A DNA stretch of 37,500 nucleotides from Microbacteriaceae bacterium (GTDB taxonomy: Bacteria > Actinomycetota > Actinomycetes > Actinomycetales > Microbacteriaceae), in assembly GCA_019639055.1 (NCBI GenBank), contig JAHBSP010000014.1, positions 1-37,500 of the forward strand, in the 5' to 3' direction. Shown in pieces: positions 26,831 through 35,856 of the stretch; positions within the stretch are counted from its first letter, which is position 1; each line of letters starts with the position of its first letter. A program made the translations under genes and the position numbers. The notes beneath the pieces are model-generated. The model was given only the letters and a program-made list of their open reading frames with translations, was not told the DNA's origin and searched no databases.

Positions 26831-28534
26831 TTAAGTTTGCGCTTCTTGGAGAAGCTCTCGAGCGTGTTCAATGCCGGATGCTGAATCTGCCAGACCCGAA
26901 AGTAGCCTAGCTATTTCGCGAAGTCTGGAATCGCCATCCAGCTGAGTAACAGAGCTGGCAGTGATACTGCCATCGCTGGCTTTTTCTACCGTTAGGTGAT
27001 TAGTGGCAAACGCCGCCACCTGCGCCAGGTGGGTAACCACAATAACCTGTGCCGTGCGGGCAAGCTTTGCAAGCCTACGACCAATCTCGATAGCTGTTGC
27101 ACCTCCGACTCCGGCATCCACCTCATCAAAAACAAAGGTGGGCACATCTGAAGTGTTGGCAAGCACAACCTCGATAGCGAGCATAATTCTGCTGAGCTCA
27201 CCGCCACTGGCACTCTTAGTGATTGGTCTAGCTGGCGCTCCCGCGTGCGGAATCAGGTTTATAGTTACTTCGTCTGCACCGTCTAGAGTGAGCGCTGGGA
27301 GCGGTTCAACATTCACGATTAGAGTTGCTTCGGGCATAGCTAAGGCATGAAGCTCCTCTGAAACTTGAGCCCCTAGGGATGCTCCCGCAACTTTCCTAAG
27401 CTCGGTCAATCTACCTGCGCTCTGGTTAGCTTCTTCAGTAAGAGCCGCAACCTTTTCTTTTAGAAGCTGGATGTTTTCATAGTCTGCTTCCAACTCCGCT
27501 AACCTGTTGGCGCCATTTTCTTTAACCTCAATAGCTTCTTCTAGGGTTCCGAATCTACGAAGGAGTGGCCGCAGCAGTGCAATTCTTTCCTGAATGGATT
27601 CCATATCAAGCACGCCACCAGCTTCAATTTCTGCAAGGTAGGAATTCACTTTAGAAATTGCCTCATCTACCTGAAAAGTGAGTGAATGAATTTCCTCACC
27701 AATAGCGCCAAGTGCCTCGTCGATATGGGCGACTCTTGTTAGTTCAGCAGCTGCGGCATGAAGACTGGCCCTTGCACCACTCTCGTCTTCAAAACCAGCA
27801 AGTGCCTGCTGGGCACCCACTACCGCTACCCGGAGCTCTTCACTGCCGGCAAGCCTGGCTGCATCGGCCTGCAGGGAATCATATTCACCAGGTTTAGGAT
27901 CTATTTTTTGCAGTTCAGCAATATCTTCTCGGAGCATTTCCGCTTCACGAATCCGCGCAGCAGCATTGCTCTCAATTTCTTCAAGCTTCGCAGATGCCTC
28001 TCGCAACTCCTTAAAAGCGACCTGGTAGCTAAGCTTTGCTCCCTGGAGTTCGGCACCACCAAAACGATCAACGGTGTCTCGCTGAGCAGTAACAGAGCGC
28101 AGTCTCTGCTGGTCTGCCTGCCCATGAATAACGACCAGTTTTTCGGCAATTTCACTGAGCATCCCTGAAGGCACGGCCCGACCGCCGACAGTAGCCTTAC
28201 TGCGCCCTTCAGCACCGACAGTGCGCCCGAGAATTAGTTCAGAAGTTTGCCCCTGATCGGTGACGTGATCTTCTAAATCAATTCCAGCATCCTCAAGTTC
28301 ACGCGTAATCTCAGAGACGCTTGAAAGCAGTATGCGCCCAGTAACGTTGGCCGCTGATGCGCCGGTTCGAACGATAGCAGCGTCGGCACGGTCGCCCAAT
28401 AGCAGTCCAAGTGCAGTAACTACCATAGTCTTTCCGGCTCCGGTCTCGCCGGTGATTACGCTGAAGCCAGGGCCGAGGGCTACATTAGCTTCGGCTATTA
28501 CCCCCAGGTTTGATATATTGATTTCTTCAATCAT
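26831..28534 (-). CDS. recN: DNA repair protein RecN
   Basis: SMC-like ATPase that acts early in double-strand-break repair. Walker A is GETGAGKT (29-36). A coiled-coil middle section rich in Glu, Ala and Leu spans about 150-380, followed by the ABC signature [13 protein letters not shown] and Walker [15 protein letters not shown]. The length of 567 is normal. It starts 3 bp behind nadK. I looked for an actinobacterial LexA box upstream and saw only a half-site (GAACAT) over the start, so SOS control is not shown by the sequence. Confidence 0.96.
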   Translation of the reverse strand: MIEEINISNLGVIAEANVALGPGFSVITGETGAGKTMVVTALGLLLGDRADAAIVRTGASAANVTGRILLSSVSEITRELEDAGIDLEDHVTDQGQTSELILGRTVGAEGRSKATVGGRAVPSGMLSEIAEKLVVIHGQADQQRLRSVTAQRDTVDRFGGAELQGAKLSYQVAFKELREASAKLEEIESNAAARIREAEMLREDIAELQKIDPKPGEYDSLQADAARLAGSEELRVAVVGAQQALAGFEDESGARASLHAAAAELTRVAHIDEALGAIGEEIHSLTFQVDEAISKVNSYLAEIEAGGVLDMESIQERIALLRPLLRRFGTLEEAIEVKENGANRLAELEADYENIQLLKEKVAALTEEANQSAGRLTELRKVAGASLGAQVSEELHALAMPEATLIVNVEPLPALTLDGADEVTINLIPHAGAPARPITKSASGGELSRIMLAIEVVLANTSDVPTFVFDEVDAGVGGATAIEIGRRLAKLARTAQVIVVTHLAQVAAFATNHLTVEKASDGSITASSVTQLDGDSRLREIARLLSGLADSASGIEHARELLQEAQT

Positions 28535-28537
28535 GTT

Positions 28538-29446
28538 CTAATCGTTTGCCTCACCGCGCCATCCAACAACCGGAAGATTGAATTTCTTCACCAGCCTTTC
28601 TGTGAAGGTGGTGTTGCCAAGTCGAGCGAATAAGACCGGCTTAGGTGAGCGGGTAACCACGATTCGAGCCCCTGGCGCAAGCTGATATGAACGCCTGCCG
28701 TCTGCCCAAATAATGGCGGGGGTGACGTTCCGTTCTATAAGTTCAATAGCGGCTGTGGAATTTTTATCGATGACAAGTGGGCGAGCAAAAAGTGCGTGTG
28801 CGCTAATTGGCACAACCAGTGTGGCGTTAATTGCCGGCCACATCACCGGGCCGCCAGCAGAAAATGCGTAGGCAGTTGAGCCAGTTGGTGTTGAAACGAT
28901 TATGCCGTCACAGCCGTAAGTGGATAGAGGCTGGCCGTCTATCTCTAGCGCGACCTCAATCATCCTCTCTCGGCTCGCTTTTTCTACACTTACTTCGTTG
29001 ATTGCCCAAGATTCCCAGACAACTTCCTTGTCTTGCAGGACTTTTACTTCAAGAGTTTGGCGAGATTCGATATGGTAGTCACGCTCTAGGGCACGATTAA
29101 TAGTTGCGTCAAGGCTGGTGTGCTCAACTTCTGCAAGAAATCCAACATGGCCCAGATTTACACCCAATAGCGGGATGTCTAAATTGCGAGTGCGCTCAGC
29201 ACTTCTAAGGATTGTGCCATCTCCACCGAGCACGATAGCCAGTTCGGTGCCGATGAGATCTTGAGGGGTTTCAGTAATTTGCAAACCTGAAACGTCAAGG
29301 CCGGCTGCTTTTAGTTCACCGTGGTGTTTTACGCTCACAACCGGGGCGACATCATTTGCTAGGAGAGTCTTGATGACTTTTTCGGCCGCATCAATTGCCG
29401 CCTGTTTGCCTGTGTGCGCTACTATCAGCATTCGCCTAGTGCTCAC
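28538..29446 (-). CDS. nadK: NAD kinase
   Basis: Phosphorylates NAD to NADP. The diagnostic GGDGTILRSAE is at about 74-84, followed by WAINEVSVEK and VSTPTGSTAYAFSAGGPV, which bind NAD and carry the conserved NE/D residues. The length of 302 is typical. The GTG start is supported by the motif distance. It is flanked by tlyA (73 bp upstream) and recN, a widespread actinobacterial order. Confidence 0.96.
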   Translation of the reverse strand: MSTRRMLIVAHTGKQAAIDAAEKVIKTLLANDVAPVVSVKHHGELKAAGLDVSGLQITETPQDLIGTELAIVLGGDGTILRSAERTRNLDIPLLGVNLGHVGFLAEVEHTSLDATINRALERDYHIESRQTLEVKVLQDKEVVWESWAINEVSVEKASRERMIEVALEIDGQPLSTYGCDGIIVSTPTGSTAYAFSAGGPVMWPAINATLVVPISAHALFARPLVIDKNSTAAIELIERNVTPAIIWADGRRSYQLAPGARIVVTRSPKPVLFARLGNTTFTERLVKKFNLPVVGWRGEAND

Positions 29447-29519
29447 TTCGCCCCCTCGCTTTGTTCCTTATACGATTATTCCACGAGACGGCGACATCAA
29501 TACTTAGCTTGTGGATAAC

Positions 29520-30266
29520 TTAGATTGATTTTCTTTTTCCAAGCCAAATTAGGTATTCGTAATTACCGTGAGTACCAACGATTGGCGAGTCTATTAAACC
29601 TTTTTGTTCCAGACCGAGTGCGGTAGCGGCATCTACAACTTTTGCTATCGCTTCTTCGCGCAGGTCTTCAGAAACAACAATCCCCTGCTTCACTCTGCCT
29701 TTGCCCACTTCAAATTGCGGTTTTATGAGCAAGACAATGTCAGAACCAGCGCTTGTGGATGCCGCAATCGCCGGCAAAACATGGGTTACGGAAATAAATG
29801 AAACATCGGCAACCGCGATACTGGCAAGACCTCCAAGTAGGGTGTTGGTCATTTCTGGAGTCAAATCTTTGGCATTAGTTTTTTCCAGATTTATTACCCG
29901 CGCGTGATTTGCTACTAGCTCTGCCATCTGCGAGTGCCCAACATCTACCGCAAGTACTTTTGATGCGCCATGCTCCACCAACACTTGCGTGAATCCACCG
30001 GTTGATGCCCCGATGTCTAAAGCAAGCCTGCCATTTGGATTGATTCCAAAATCCTCAAGCGCTGCCAAAAGTTTCAAAGCCGCGCGGGAAACCCACTTAG
30101 TGTCTTCTTGGATCTGGATGTCTGCATCCGCTTCCACGGGTGTAGCAGGCTTAGTTTGAACTTTGCCCTCTACCGTTACCAAACCCGCTTGAATAATCTT
30201 TGTTGCCCTGGTTCTGGAAGTTGCAAGTCCGCGACTAACAATTGCGACGTCTAGTCTTTCAGCCAA
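29520..30266 (-). CDS. tlyA: TlyA-family 2'-O-ribose rRNA methyltransferase
   Basis: Methylates ribose on 16S and 23S rRNA in actinobacteria; its loss gives capreomycin resistance in mycobacteria. An N-terminal S4 domain (RLDVAIVSRGLATSRTRATKIIQAGLV) is joined to an FtsJ-like domain with LDIGASTGGFTQVL (83-96) and LLIKPQFEVGKG. The length of 248 is slightly shorter than the mycobacterial protein. The start is TTG with a weak GGAAT upstream. It sits just behind the 44-residue protein. Confidence 0.95.
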   Translation of the reverse strand: MAERLDVAIVSRGLATSRTRATKIIQAGLVTVEGKVQTKPATPVEADADIQIQEDTKWVSRAALKLLAALEDFGINPNGRLALDIGASTGGFTQVLVEHGASKVLAVDVGHSQMAELVANHARVINLEKTNAKDLTPEMTNTLLGGLASIAVADVSFISVTHVLPAIAASTSAGSDIVLLIKPQFEVGKGRVKQGIVVSEDLREEAIAKVVDAATALGLEQKGLIDSPIVGTHGNYEYLIWLGKRKSI

Positions 30267-30289
30267 GGCGTATTCCTAAATTTCTGGCG

Positions 30290-30424
30290 TTACTGGCCAG
30301 AGGATTCCAGCTTCTGACGAAGTCGCTGTTCTAACTTGGTGAAGGCATCAGGGCGCTCCTCAAGAGGTTGCGAGGCAATAAGTTCAAGCTCGCTGATAAG
30401 TTCTGAAAGTTCCTGATCGCTCAT
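30290..30424 (-). CDS. Small acidic protein (44 aa) between HAD gene and tlyA
   Basis: A 44-residue reading frame starting ATG 30424, which overlaps the HAD stop by four bases (ATGA), and ending TAA 24 bp before the tlyA start. The product (MSDQELSELISELELIASQP, then LEERPDAFTKLEQRLRQKLE) is highly charged and looks like two helices with a heptad-like pattern. I do not recognise a family by name. Small helical proteins at this position occur in actinobacterial tlyA neighbourhoods to the best of my recall. Coupling to its neighbours supports real translation. Confidence 0.7.
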   Translation of the reverse strand: MSDQELSELISELELIASQPLEERPDAFTKLEQRLRQKLESSGQ

Positions 30425-31479
30425 AAATCTATTTTAGGTTGCCTAGAGTAGAGAAGTTCTGGAATATTGAACCCATAAATTTGCCTACCGGATTCCCAGA
30501 TTAGCGCCGAAGCGGCACGCACTAAATCGGTGTGCTTGCTACCCGGGTTATCAATAACGATGTCATCGCCTACTAGACGCACCCTAGCATCTCCCGAAAT
30601 ATAGGTGTTTCCGGAAACCTGTAGCTGCGGATACGGTTCAAAAAGTTCCTGCAAGCTATCGACGATATAAGTGGGGCGGTCATTACCAGTGGCAGCAAGT
30701 ATCTGCTTCGGGCCATCTATACCGGTAAGGACTAGCAAACTTTCGAGTCCGGTATTCCCAGCACCACGGATGTCGGTATCGAGTCGATCGCCAACTACCA
30801 GTACCCGAGATTTCGAATCCTCATTTTCGGGGGTAATTCCAAAGCGTTCAAGTGCCTGATGGAATATCGGAATCTCCGGTTTACCGGCAACCTCAGCGAG
30901 AATACCAACTGCTGTGTGCACTGCTGAGACAAGTGTGCCGTTACCCGGGGCTATCCCGCGCTCCTGTGGAATTGTCCAGTCCTGGTTGGTTGCAATCCAA
31001 GGGATACCAAGATTCTGTATTGCGTAGGCTGCTTCAGCCAGATCTTTCCACCCCACTTCACGATGGAAACCCTGGATAACCGCTTCCGGGTTCTCATCCG
31101 CGTCACGAACTGGAGTGTATCCGGCTTTCTGTAGCTCATCCACTACCCCATCTCCGCCGACCACAAGAATATTCGCTGGTGCTTCAACAAGTTTTTTGAG
31201 CATCCGCACCGCTGCCTGAGGGCTGGTAACAACTAGATTTTCATTGACCCAAGGAAGTCCCAGCCTCTGTAAAAGTTCAGCAACCTGCACGTCGGTTCGG
31301 GAAGCATTGTTTGTGACAAAAGCTGTAGTTTTGGATTCCTTTGCTCTCGTCAGTGCTTCGATTGCGCTCGAAATCGGGCGCTCCCCCGCATAAACAACCC
31401 CGTCAAGATCCACCAAAAGCACGTCAAATGTGGCAATGAGTGGCTCCGGGTTATTCTCCTTCGGTTTCTTCCACAACAT
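30421..31479 (-). CDS. NagD/PNPase-like HAD hydrolase
   Basis: A 352-residue HAD hydrolase of class IIA. Motif I is LLVDLDGVVY (D24, D26), motif II is FVTNNASR and motif IV is VLVVGDRLDTDIRGA. The large C2-type cap lies between. Relatives dephosphorylate sugar phosphates, glycerol phosphates or p-nitrophenyl phosphate. The core ends near residue 285. The last 65 residues (YISGDARVRLVGDDIVIDNPGSKHTDL and on) form an extra domain seen in actinobacterial relatives. The start overlaps the TPR gene end by 29 bases. The true substrate is unknown. Confidence 0.9.
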   Translation of the reverse strand: MLWKKPKENNPEPLIATFDVLLVDLDGVVYAGERPISSAIEALTRAKESKTTAFVTNNASRTDVQVAELLQRLGLPWVNENLVVTSPQAAVRMLKKLVEAPANILVVGGDGVVDELQKAGYTPVRDADENPEAVIQGFHREVGWKDLAEAAYAIQNLGIPWIATNQDWTIPQERGIAPGNGTLVSAVHTAVGILAEVAGKPEIPIFHQALERFGITPENEDSKSRVLVVGDRLDTDIRGAGNTGLESLLVLTGIDGPKQILAATGNDRPTYIVDSLQELFEPYPQLQVSGNTYISGDARVRLVGDDIVIDNPGSKHTDLVRAASALIWESGRQIYGFNIPELLYSRQPKIDL

Positions 31480-33019
31480 TTGGTTGCTCTACTTCAGCCT
31501 CTTCATCTACTTCTGAACTACCTTCTGAATCTTCTACTTCTTCATCTTCTACGACTTCTTCAACTTCAAGCACTTCATCAACCGCGAAGAAAACTTGGTA
31601 AGCCTTTTCTGCAATGTCATGCCACTTTTGAGCTTCTTGCTCACGTCCTAGCTCGCGAAGCACCTCAGCGTATGCACCGTACAGTCCTACAGACCATGGA
31701 TGTGCATCCTTAGGATTCAATTCCGGAATCTCCAGTTCCAAAAGCGCGCCCTCAGCATCGCCCAGATCTAGTTTCGCGCCAGACATAGCGATAGCGAGGT
31801 TTACTTTGCCCTCTTTAGTGAGCGTGCTTGAATCAACAGAGCGACCGAGCTGGAGTGCCTTCTCAGGGCGCCCCATTCCGCGTTCGGAATCGACCATGAG
31901 CCCGATATACTCATTCGAGCCGGAAATTCGCTTATGTGCCTGAAGCTCTTTCAGGGCTAGCGCAAAATCCCCAACGGAGTATGCGGTCATGGCCAAAGTT
32001 TCACGGATTACACCCAGTCTTGCAGCGCGGGAAAAAGCTGCCAGAGCATGTTTGTGAGCTAGTTCGGGATTCACGTCGAGAAGATTTTGCACCATAACCA
32101 GGTGTTTCGCCACCTCGTCCGCGTTCTCTTTGCTGAGTGTCTTTAGGGATGCACGAACCTGCGGTTCCAGATCACTCAGTTGTAAATCTTCGGGGAATTC
32201 AAGTTCAGGGTCACGCCTAACTCGCTTGAAGCTCTCCTCATTATCAGGTTTGCGCCATTCTGAATCTCCAGACCGCTCTCGTCTCGGGCGATCCTGCCAG
32301 TCATCGCGTCTGCGGTCATCACGCCTGCGGTCGTCGCGGTCACTGTATTCGCGGCGCGGTCTGTCGTCACGGTTACGATCTCTGCCGCCATACTCGCGAC
32401 GCGGCCTATCATCACGGCTCCGGTCACGGTCACCATATTCGCGGCGCGGTCTGTCATCACGGTTGCGATCGTCTTTCTTCCACCCCGGAGCTCCGGCCGG
32501 TTTCCAAGACCTTTCGCGGCTACCACTCCCCCGATTGTCGCGGTCCCCAAACTCCCGACGTGGACGATCAGAACGGTCATCACGACCACGGTCACGGTCA
32601 CCAAACTCACGACGCGGCCTGTCATCACGGTTACGGTCACGATCACTAAACTCACGACGCGGCCTGTCATCACGGTTACGGTTACGGTCACCAAACTCCC
32701 GACGCGGACGCTCACTACGATCCCCGCGGTTAGATTCTTCTCGGCGGCCACGGTAATCGCTTCGCTCACCACGAGGTTTGTATTCGCGACGTTCCCCACC
32801 ATCGGATGAACGACCACGGTATTCTCGTCGCTCGCCATCTCTAGAAGATGAGCGACCACGATATTCGCGCTTTTCGCCGTCTACAGAATCGCGGCGATCG
32901 CGGTAATCTCCAGACCGCCTGGGTTCGCCATCCCGGCGCTTAGCCCCAGAGTCTTTGGAACGTTTATTGCCTTTATCGTCAGGCTTGCGTTCCCGAGATT
33001 CACCACTATTTTCTTGCAC
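31451..33019 (-). CDS. Arg/Asp-rich repeat protein with TPR-like C-terminal domain
   Basis: A 522-residue protein with three zones. Residues 1-260 are low complexity, dominated by Arg, Asp and Gly, with imperfect repeats of the type DRNRDDRPRREFG and a few RGR/RGG motifs, as in RNA-binding disordered tails. Residues about 270-465 look like helical tetratricopeptide repeats (VAKHLVMVQNLLDVNPELAHKHALAAFSRAARLG and onward). The last 55 residues are strongly acidic. The start is GTG. The opposite charges at the two ends could fold back on each other. It leads the HAD-tlyA-nadK series. RNA or ribosome association is inferred from composition and neighbours only. Confidence 0.85.
   Translation of the reverse strand: MQENSGESRERKPDDKGNKRSKDSGAKRRDGEPRRSGDYRDRRDSVDGEKREYRGRSSSRDGERREYRGRSSDGGERREYKPRGERSDYRGRREESNRGDRSERPRREFGDRNRNRDDRPRREFSDRDRNRDDRPRREFGDRDRGRDDRSDRPRREFGDRDNRGSGSRERSWKPAGAPGWKKDDRNRDDRPRREYGDRDRSRDDRPRREYGGRDRNRDDRPRREYSDRDDRRRDDRRRDDWQDRPRRERSGDSEWRKPDNEESFKRVRRDPELEFPEDLQLSDLEPQVRASLKTLSKENADEVAKHLVMVQNLLDVNPELAHKHALAAFSRAARLGVIRETLAMTAYSVGDFALALKELQAHKRISGSNEYIGLMVDSERGMGRPEKALQLGRSVDSSTLTKEGKVNLAIAMSGAKLDLGDAEGALLELEIPELNPKDAHPWSVGLYGAYAEVLRELGREQEAQKWHDIAEKAYQVFFAVDEVLEVEEVVEDEEVEDSEGSSEVDEEAEVEQPNVVEETEGE
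32330..32735 (-). repeat. Imperfect tandem repeats encoding the DDRPRRE units
   Basis: Coding repeats of roughly 27-48 bp with plus-strand core cgacgcggcctgtcatcacg and variants, recurring about eight times. Units are diverged at third positions and vary in length, so they code for a biased peptide and are not a CRISPR or a satellite. Confidence 0.75.
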
Positions 33020-33060
33020 CTACAAAGTTTATTAGTAAATGCTGAGGATTGCCTCCGTGA

Positions 33061-33735
33061 CTAGTAAACCTTTCCGGAGCGAATAAGCGTATTGCTTAGT
33101 TTTGAAATCATTACAACGATGATTGCAACCACAATAAACATAACCAGGTAGATTCCGGATGCTAGAGCCAGCTGCCCAAAGCCCTCTTCTGGCTTGAATA
33201 GCGGGAATGGTGTCCATCCATCCGAAAGTCCACGGGTAATAACAAAGAATATCCAAATGACTGGCAGCACAAGGAACAAGCCGATGACTCCACCTCGTAA
33301 AGCAGCACGGTCATCCACAATAAGCCAGTCAATCAGTGCGTAAATCGGAGCGACTAAGAAAATCACTACACCCTGCCACTGCAAGAACTCAACTGCAACA
33401 ACCAAATCGGAGTAAGAGTAAACGAACATCACTAGCGCGCTCAAAACCAGTGCTGTCGCGGCCGGACGTACAAGCTGCATCCAAAAATCCTGCACCTCGC
33501 CGACAATCACAAGGAAACCGCTGTAACCAATTACAGCACCAAAAATCAGAGCCGAAATTGCTCCAAGATTTGTGAAGAAGTCAAGACTGTTAAATGCCCC
33601 CACCTCTACCTGCTTCCACGCTTGAAAAATAAGCGCAGCAACAATTACCAGGCCCACAATAAGGCGTAAGTAACCAATGAATTGATACCCGGTAGTAGAT
33701 TCGTTGGAGGATCTATTTATAGCTTTTTGACTCAT
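33061..33735 (-). CDS. Pr6Pr-family membrane protein
   Basis: A 224-residue protein with about six hydrophobic segments. The pattern FFTNLGAISALIFGAVIG, the loop PIYALIDWLIVDDRAAL, and then WTPFPLFKPEEGFG before the last helix matches the Pr6Pr (FAR-17a/AIG1-like) family. Its relative at 35857 has the same order. The family role is unknown; eukaryotic AIG1 relatives are lipid hydrolases with a catalytic Thr and His, which I cannot confirm here. The start ATG 33735 lies 6 nt behind a TAGCGT box. It is 42 nt behind the lipoprotein gene. Confidence 0.8.
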   Translation of the reverse strand: MSQKAINRSSNESTTGYQFIGYLRLIVGLVIVAALIFQAWKQVEVGAFNSLDFFTNLGAISALIFGAVIGYSGFLVIVGEVQDFWMQLVRPAATALVLSALVMFVYSYSDLVVAVEFLQWQGVVIFLVAPIYALIDWLIVDDRAALRGGVIGLFLVLPVIWIFFVITRGLSDGWTPFPLFKPEEGFGQLALASGIYLVMFIVVAIIVVMISKLSNTLIRSGKVY

Positions 33736-33741
33736 AGTTCT

Positions 33742-33747
33742 ACGCTA
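33742..33747 (-). promoter_or_regulatory. -10 box for a leaderless transcript
   Basis: TAGCGT on the minus strand fits TAnnnT and ends 6 nt before ATG 33735, the same spacing as at 8531 and 35845. No ribosome-binding site lies between. Confidence 0.4.
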
Positions 33748-33760
33748 CCTTTTCAACCCT

Positions 33761-33778
33761 GCTATTTTCAAAAATAGC
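33761..33778 (-). terminator. AT-rich hairpin at the lipoprotein gene end
   Basis: GCTATTT and AAATAGC pair perfectly around a 4-nt loop and overlap the stop codon at 33778. The stem is short of GC and no T-run follows, so termination would be weak. Confidence 0.3.
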
Positions 33779-34224
33779 TAGCTCGTGGCGGAATTTAGTT
33801 CAGCTTCGGTCGAAAAAAATATTGAACCAATAGAAGAATCTAGACAGTTACCGGATGCCTTTCGCATTTCAACAGTCACATTACCGTTGCCACCAGTTAG
33901 AACCACAAGATCGCCCAGTTGGTAAATCAAATCACTCCCAGGAATACTCAGACGGCTCTCTTGAAAAGCTGTGCCACTAGGGAAAGCAACAGGATGGTAG
34001 CCGTCATCGCTAAGCACACCGATGCATCCGGACGAATTTATATCCAATTTTCCTACTAGCAGCGCAGAATCACCGGCATCAGATGTCTGGTTCACCAGCA
34101 CTGTCAAGCCAGATCCTTCAGACTTAACCGCTTCAATACCTGAATTATTGGCACAAGCCACCAAAGTCAGGCTGAGCCCGACAAGTAGCAAAGTAGCGGA
34201 AACTTTTCTCTTCAGCGATGACAC
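33778..34224 (-). CDS. Lipoprotein with a single two-cysteine domain
   Basis: A 148-residue lipoprotein: basic start, hydrophobic stretch, lipobox LVAC with Cys24. The mature part holds a domain also present twice in the lipoprotein at 36565: GCIGV (Cys67), a strand with YHPVAFPSGT, then RLSIPG, YQLGDLVVLTGG and a second Cys (127). I start it at GTG 34224 because GGAGG lies 5 nt upstream; in-frame TTG and ATG codons further up would have the GGAGG inside the gene. It is behind the DASS transporter on the same strand. Function unknown. Confidence 0.75.
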   Translation of the reverse strand: MSSLKRKVSATLLLVGLSLTLVACANNSGIEAVKSEGSGLTVLVNQTSDAGDSALLVGKLDINSSGCIGVLSDDGYHPVAFPSGTAFQESRLSIPGSDLIYQLGDLVVLTGGNGNVTVEMRKASGNCLDSSIGSIFFSTEAELNSATS

Positions 34225-34298
34225 TTTTACCTCCATACTCAAACTAAGAAGTATTTAACTCCATCCATCTTTGAAAAGTCTGAATCTAAAAATCAAAA

Positions 34299-35726
34299 CT
34301 AATAAACGATACCGAATACCCAGCTTGCGAGCGTTAGCGTTATTCCAGTAATCACCACTGTGCCAACAATATTTAGCCAGATGCCCGCCCTGGCCATTTG
34401 CCCGATAGTCACGTGCCCAGAAGCGTAAGCGATAGCATTTGGCGGTGTTGCTACTGGAAGCATAAAACAGCTGGTAGCGGCAAGTGCCACCGGGATAGCG
34501 AAAAGCATAGGGTCAGCCCCAATTCCCAGAGCGATGCCACCAAAGATCGGCAAAAATGTAGCTGCCGTTGCAGTGTTGCTGGTTATCTCGGTCATTATCA
34601 TTACGATTGCGGTTACTAGGAAAATAACAAGAACAATCGGTAATACACCAATGCTTTGGAATTGTTCCCCAAGCCAATGACTAAGCCCACTTGTCGTGAA
34701 CTGGTTAGATAGCGCCAAACCGCCACCAAACAAAAGCAAAATTCCCCACGGCAGTTGAACAGCAGTATCCCAATCTAGGAGTCTGGTGCTTGAAATTTTT
34801 ACCCCAGAGTCGCTCTTCTTTCCCGGCAAAATGAATAATAGAAACGCTGCCCCCAGTGCAACAGCAGCATCACTAAACGGCAAGCCTGGTAGAAGAAGCG
34901 GCAAAACGATCCAACCGAATATCGCTAAACCAAAAACAACTAGGACTAGTTTTTCGTCCCGCCGCAATCGGCCGAGTTTGTTGATTTCGCCTTCAATTAA
35001 TTCTCTTCCTCCTGGGATTACTGAAATCTCAGGACGGTAGAGCACTTTCACAAGCACAAACCAAATGACAGCTAACATGACTATGGCTGTGGGAACCCCA
35101 ACAAGCATCCACCTGCTGAATGAGACTTCAACGCCGTGAACCTGTTCTAAATATCCCGCCATCAGCACATTCGGCGGTGTGGAAATCAGTGTACCCATTC
35201 CTCCAACCGACGCTGCGTAAGCAATACCCAGCATTAGAGCAGTGGCGAAATTGCTTTTATGTTTCCCTAGAGTCTCCGAAACTTGCGCATTTCCGCCTTG
35301 ATGCAGGCCTTGGTTTATATGACCGATTACTAAAGTAAGTACCGATACGCCAATAGGTATCATCATTACCGCCGTGGCGGTGTTGGAAATCCATAAACTC
35401 AAGAATGCAGTGGCCGCCATGAAGCCGGCAATCATTCGACTAGGTTTAGTGCCGACAAGTTTAATAGTGACGAGAGCAATGCGATGATGCAGTCCAGTTT
35501 TTTGCACAGCGAGTGCAAGCATAAACCCGCCCATGAATAAGAAAATTACGCTACTTCCATAGGATGCTCCGACGGCATCCATAGGGATTCCACTGGCTAT
35601 CGGGAAAACAAGTAGTGGCAGAAGTGAGGTTACTGGAATAGGGACGGCTTCTGTAATCCACCAAATTGCCATCAACACGGTAAGTGCTGCAGTTATCTTG
35701 GCCGTATGAACCAAGCCGCTAGGCAT
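34299..35726 (-). CDS. DASS-family (SLC13) dicarboxylate/anion symporter
   Basis: A sodium-coupled carrier for C4-dicarboxylates, citrate or sulfate-like anions with about eleven membrane segments. The family pattern is clear: MAIWWITEAVPIPVTSLLPLLVFP, SLWISNTATAVMMIPI (the SNT substrate motif), GGMGTLISTPPNV, then EITSNTATAATFLPI as the second SNT repeat, and MLPVATPPNAIAY. Coding continues upstream of the first ATG (35726) as HRKEIGLVLGPLLAFAIYYA, the expected first membrane helix, back to a stop near 35845. That stretch holds no ATG, GTG or TTG in frame, so the start given is probably too short and the true start is unresolved. Confidence 0.88.
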   Translation of the reverse strand: MPSGLVHTAKITAALTVLMAIWWITEAVPIPVTSLLPLLVFPIASGIPMDAVGASYGSSVIFLFMGGFMLALAVQKTGLHHRIALVTIKLVGTKPSRMIAGFMAATAFLSLWISNTATAVMMIPIGVSVLTLVIGHINQGLHQGGNAQVSETLGKHKSNFATALMLGIAYAASVGGMGTLISTPPNVLMAGYLEQVHGVEVSFSRWMLVGVPTAIVMLAVIWFVLVKVLYRPEISVIPGGRELIEGEINKLGRLRRDEKLVLVVFGLAIFGWIVLPLLLPGLPFSDAAVALGAAFLLFILPGKKSDSGVKISSTRLLDWDTAVQLPWGILLLFGGGLALSNQFTTSGLSHWLGEQFQSIGVLPIVLVIFLVTAIVMIMTEITSNTATAATFLPIFGGIALGIGADPMLFAIPVALAATSCFMLPVATPPNAIAYASGHVTIGQMARAGIWLNIVGTVVITGITLTLASWVFGIVY

Positions 35727-35844
35727 AGCGTAGTAAATCGCAAATGCTAGGAGCGGACCAAGGACCAGGCCAATCTCTTTACGATGTTTAAGTGATTTTT
35801 TGAACTTGACTCCCGGATTTACAAAACTTAATGGCTTATAAAGC

Positions 35845-35850
35845 TAGGAT
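35845..35850 (+). promoter_or_regulatory. -10 box for a leaderless transcript
   Basis: TAGGAT fits TAnnnT and ends 6 nt before GTG 35857. The opposite strand carries the open 5' part of the DASS frame and a TATAAG that could be its own -10. Confidence 0.4.
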
Positions 35851-35856
35851 AATCGA

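Noticed and set aside
28515..28550. LexA box upstream of recN
   Set aside because: Only a half-site GAACAT overlaps the start codon; the palindrome is incomplete.
32130..32859. Ser/Arg-rich plus-strand and Val/Thr-rich minus-strand frames over the repeat region
   Set aside because: Both are alternate-frame readings of the DDRPRRE repeats; the main frame alone continues into the TPR domain.
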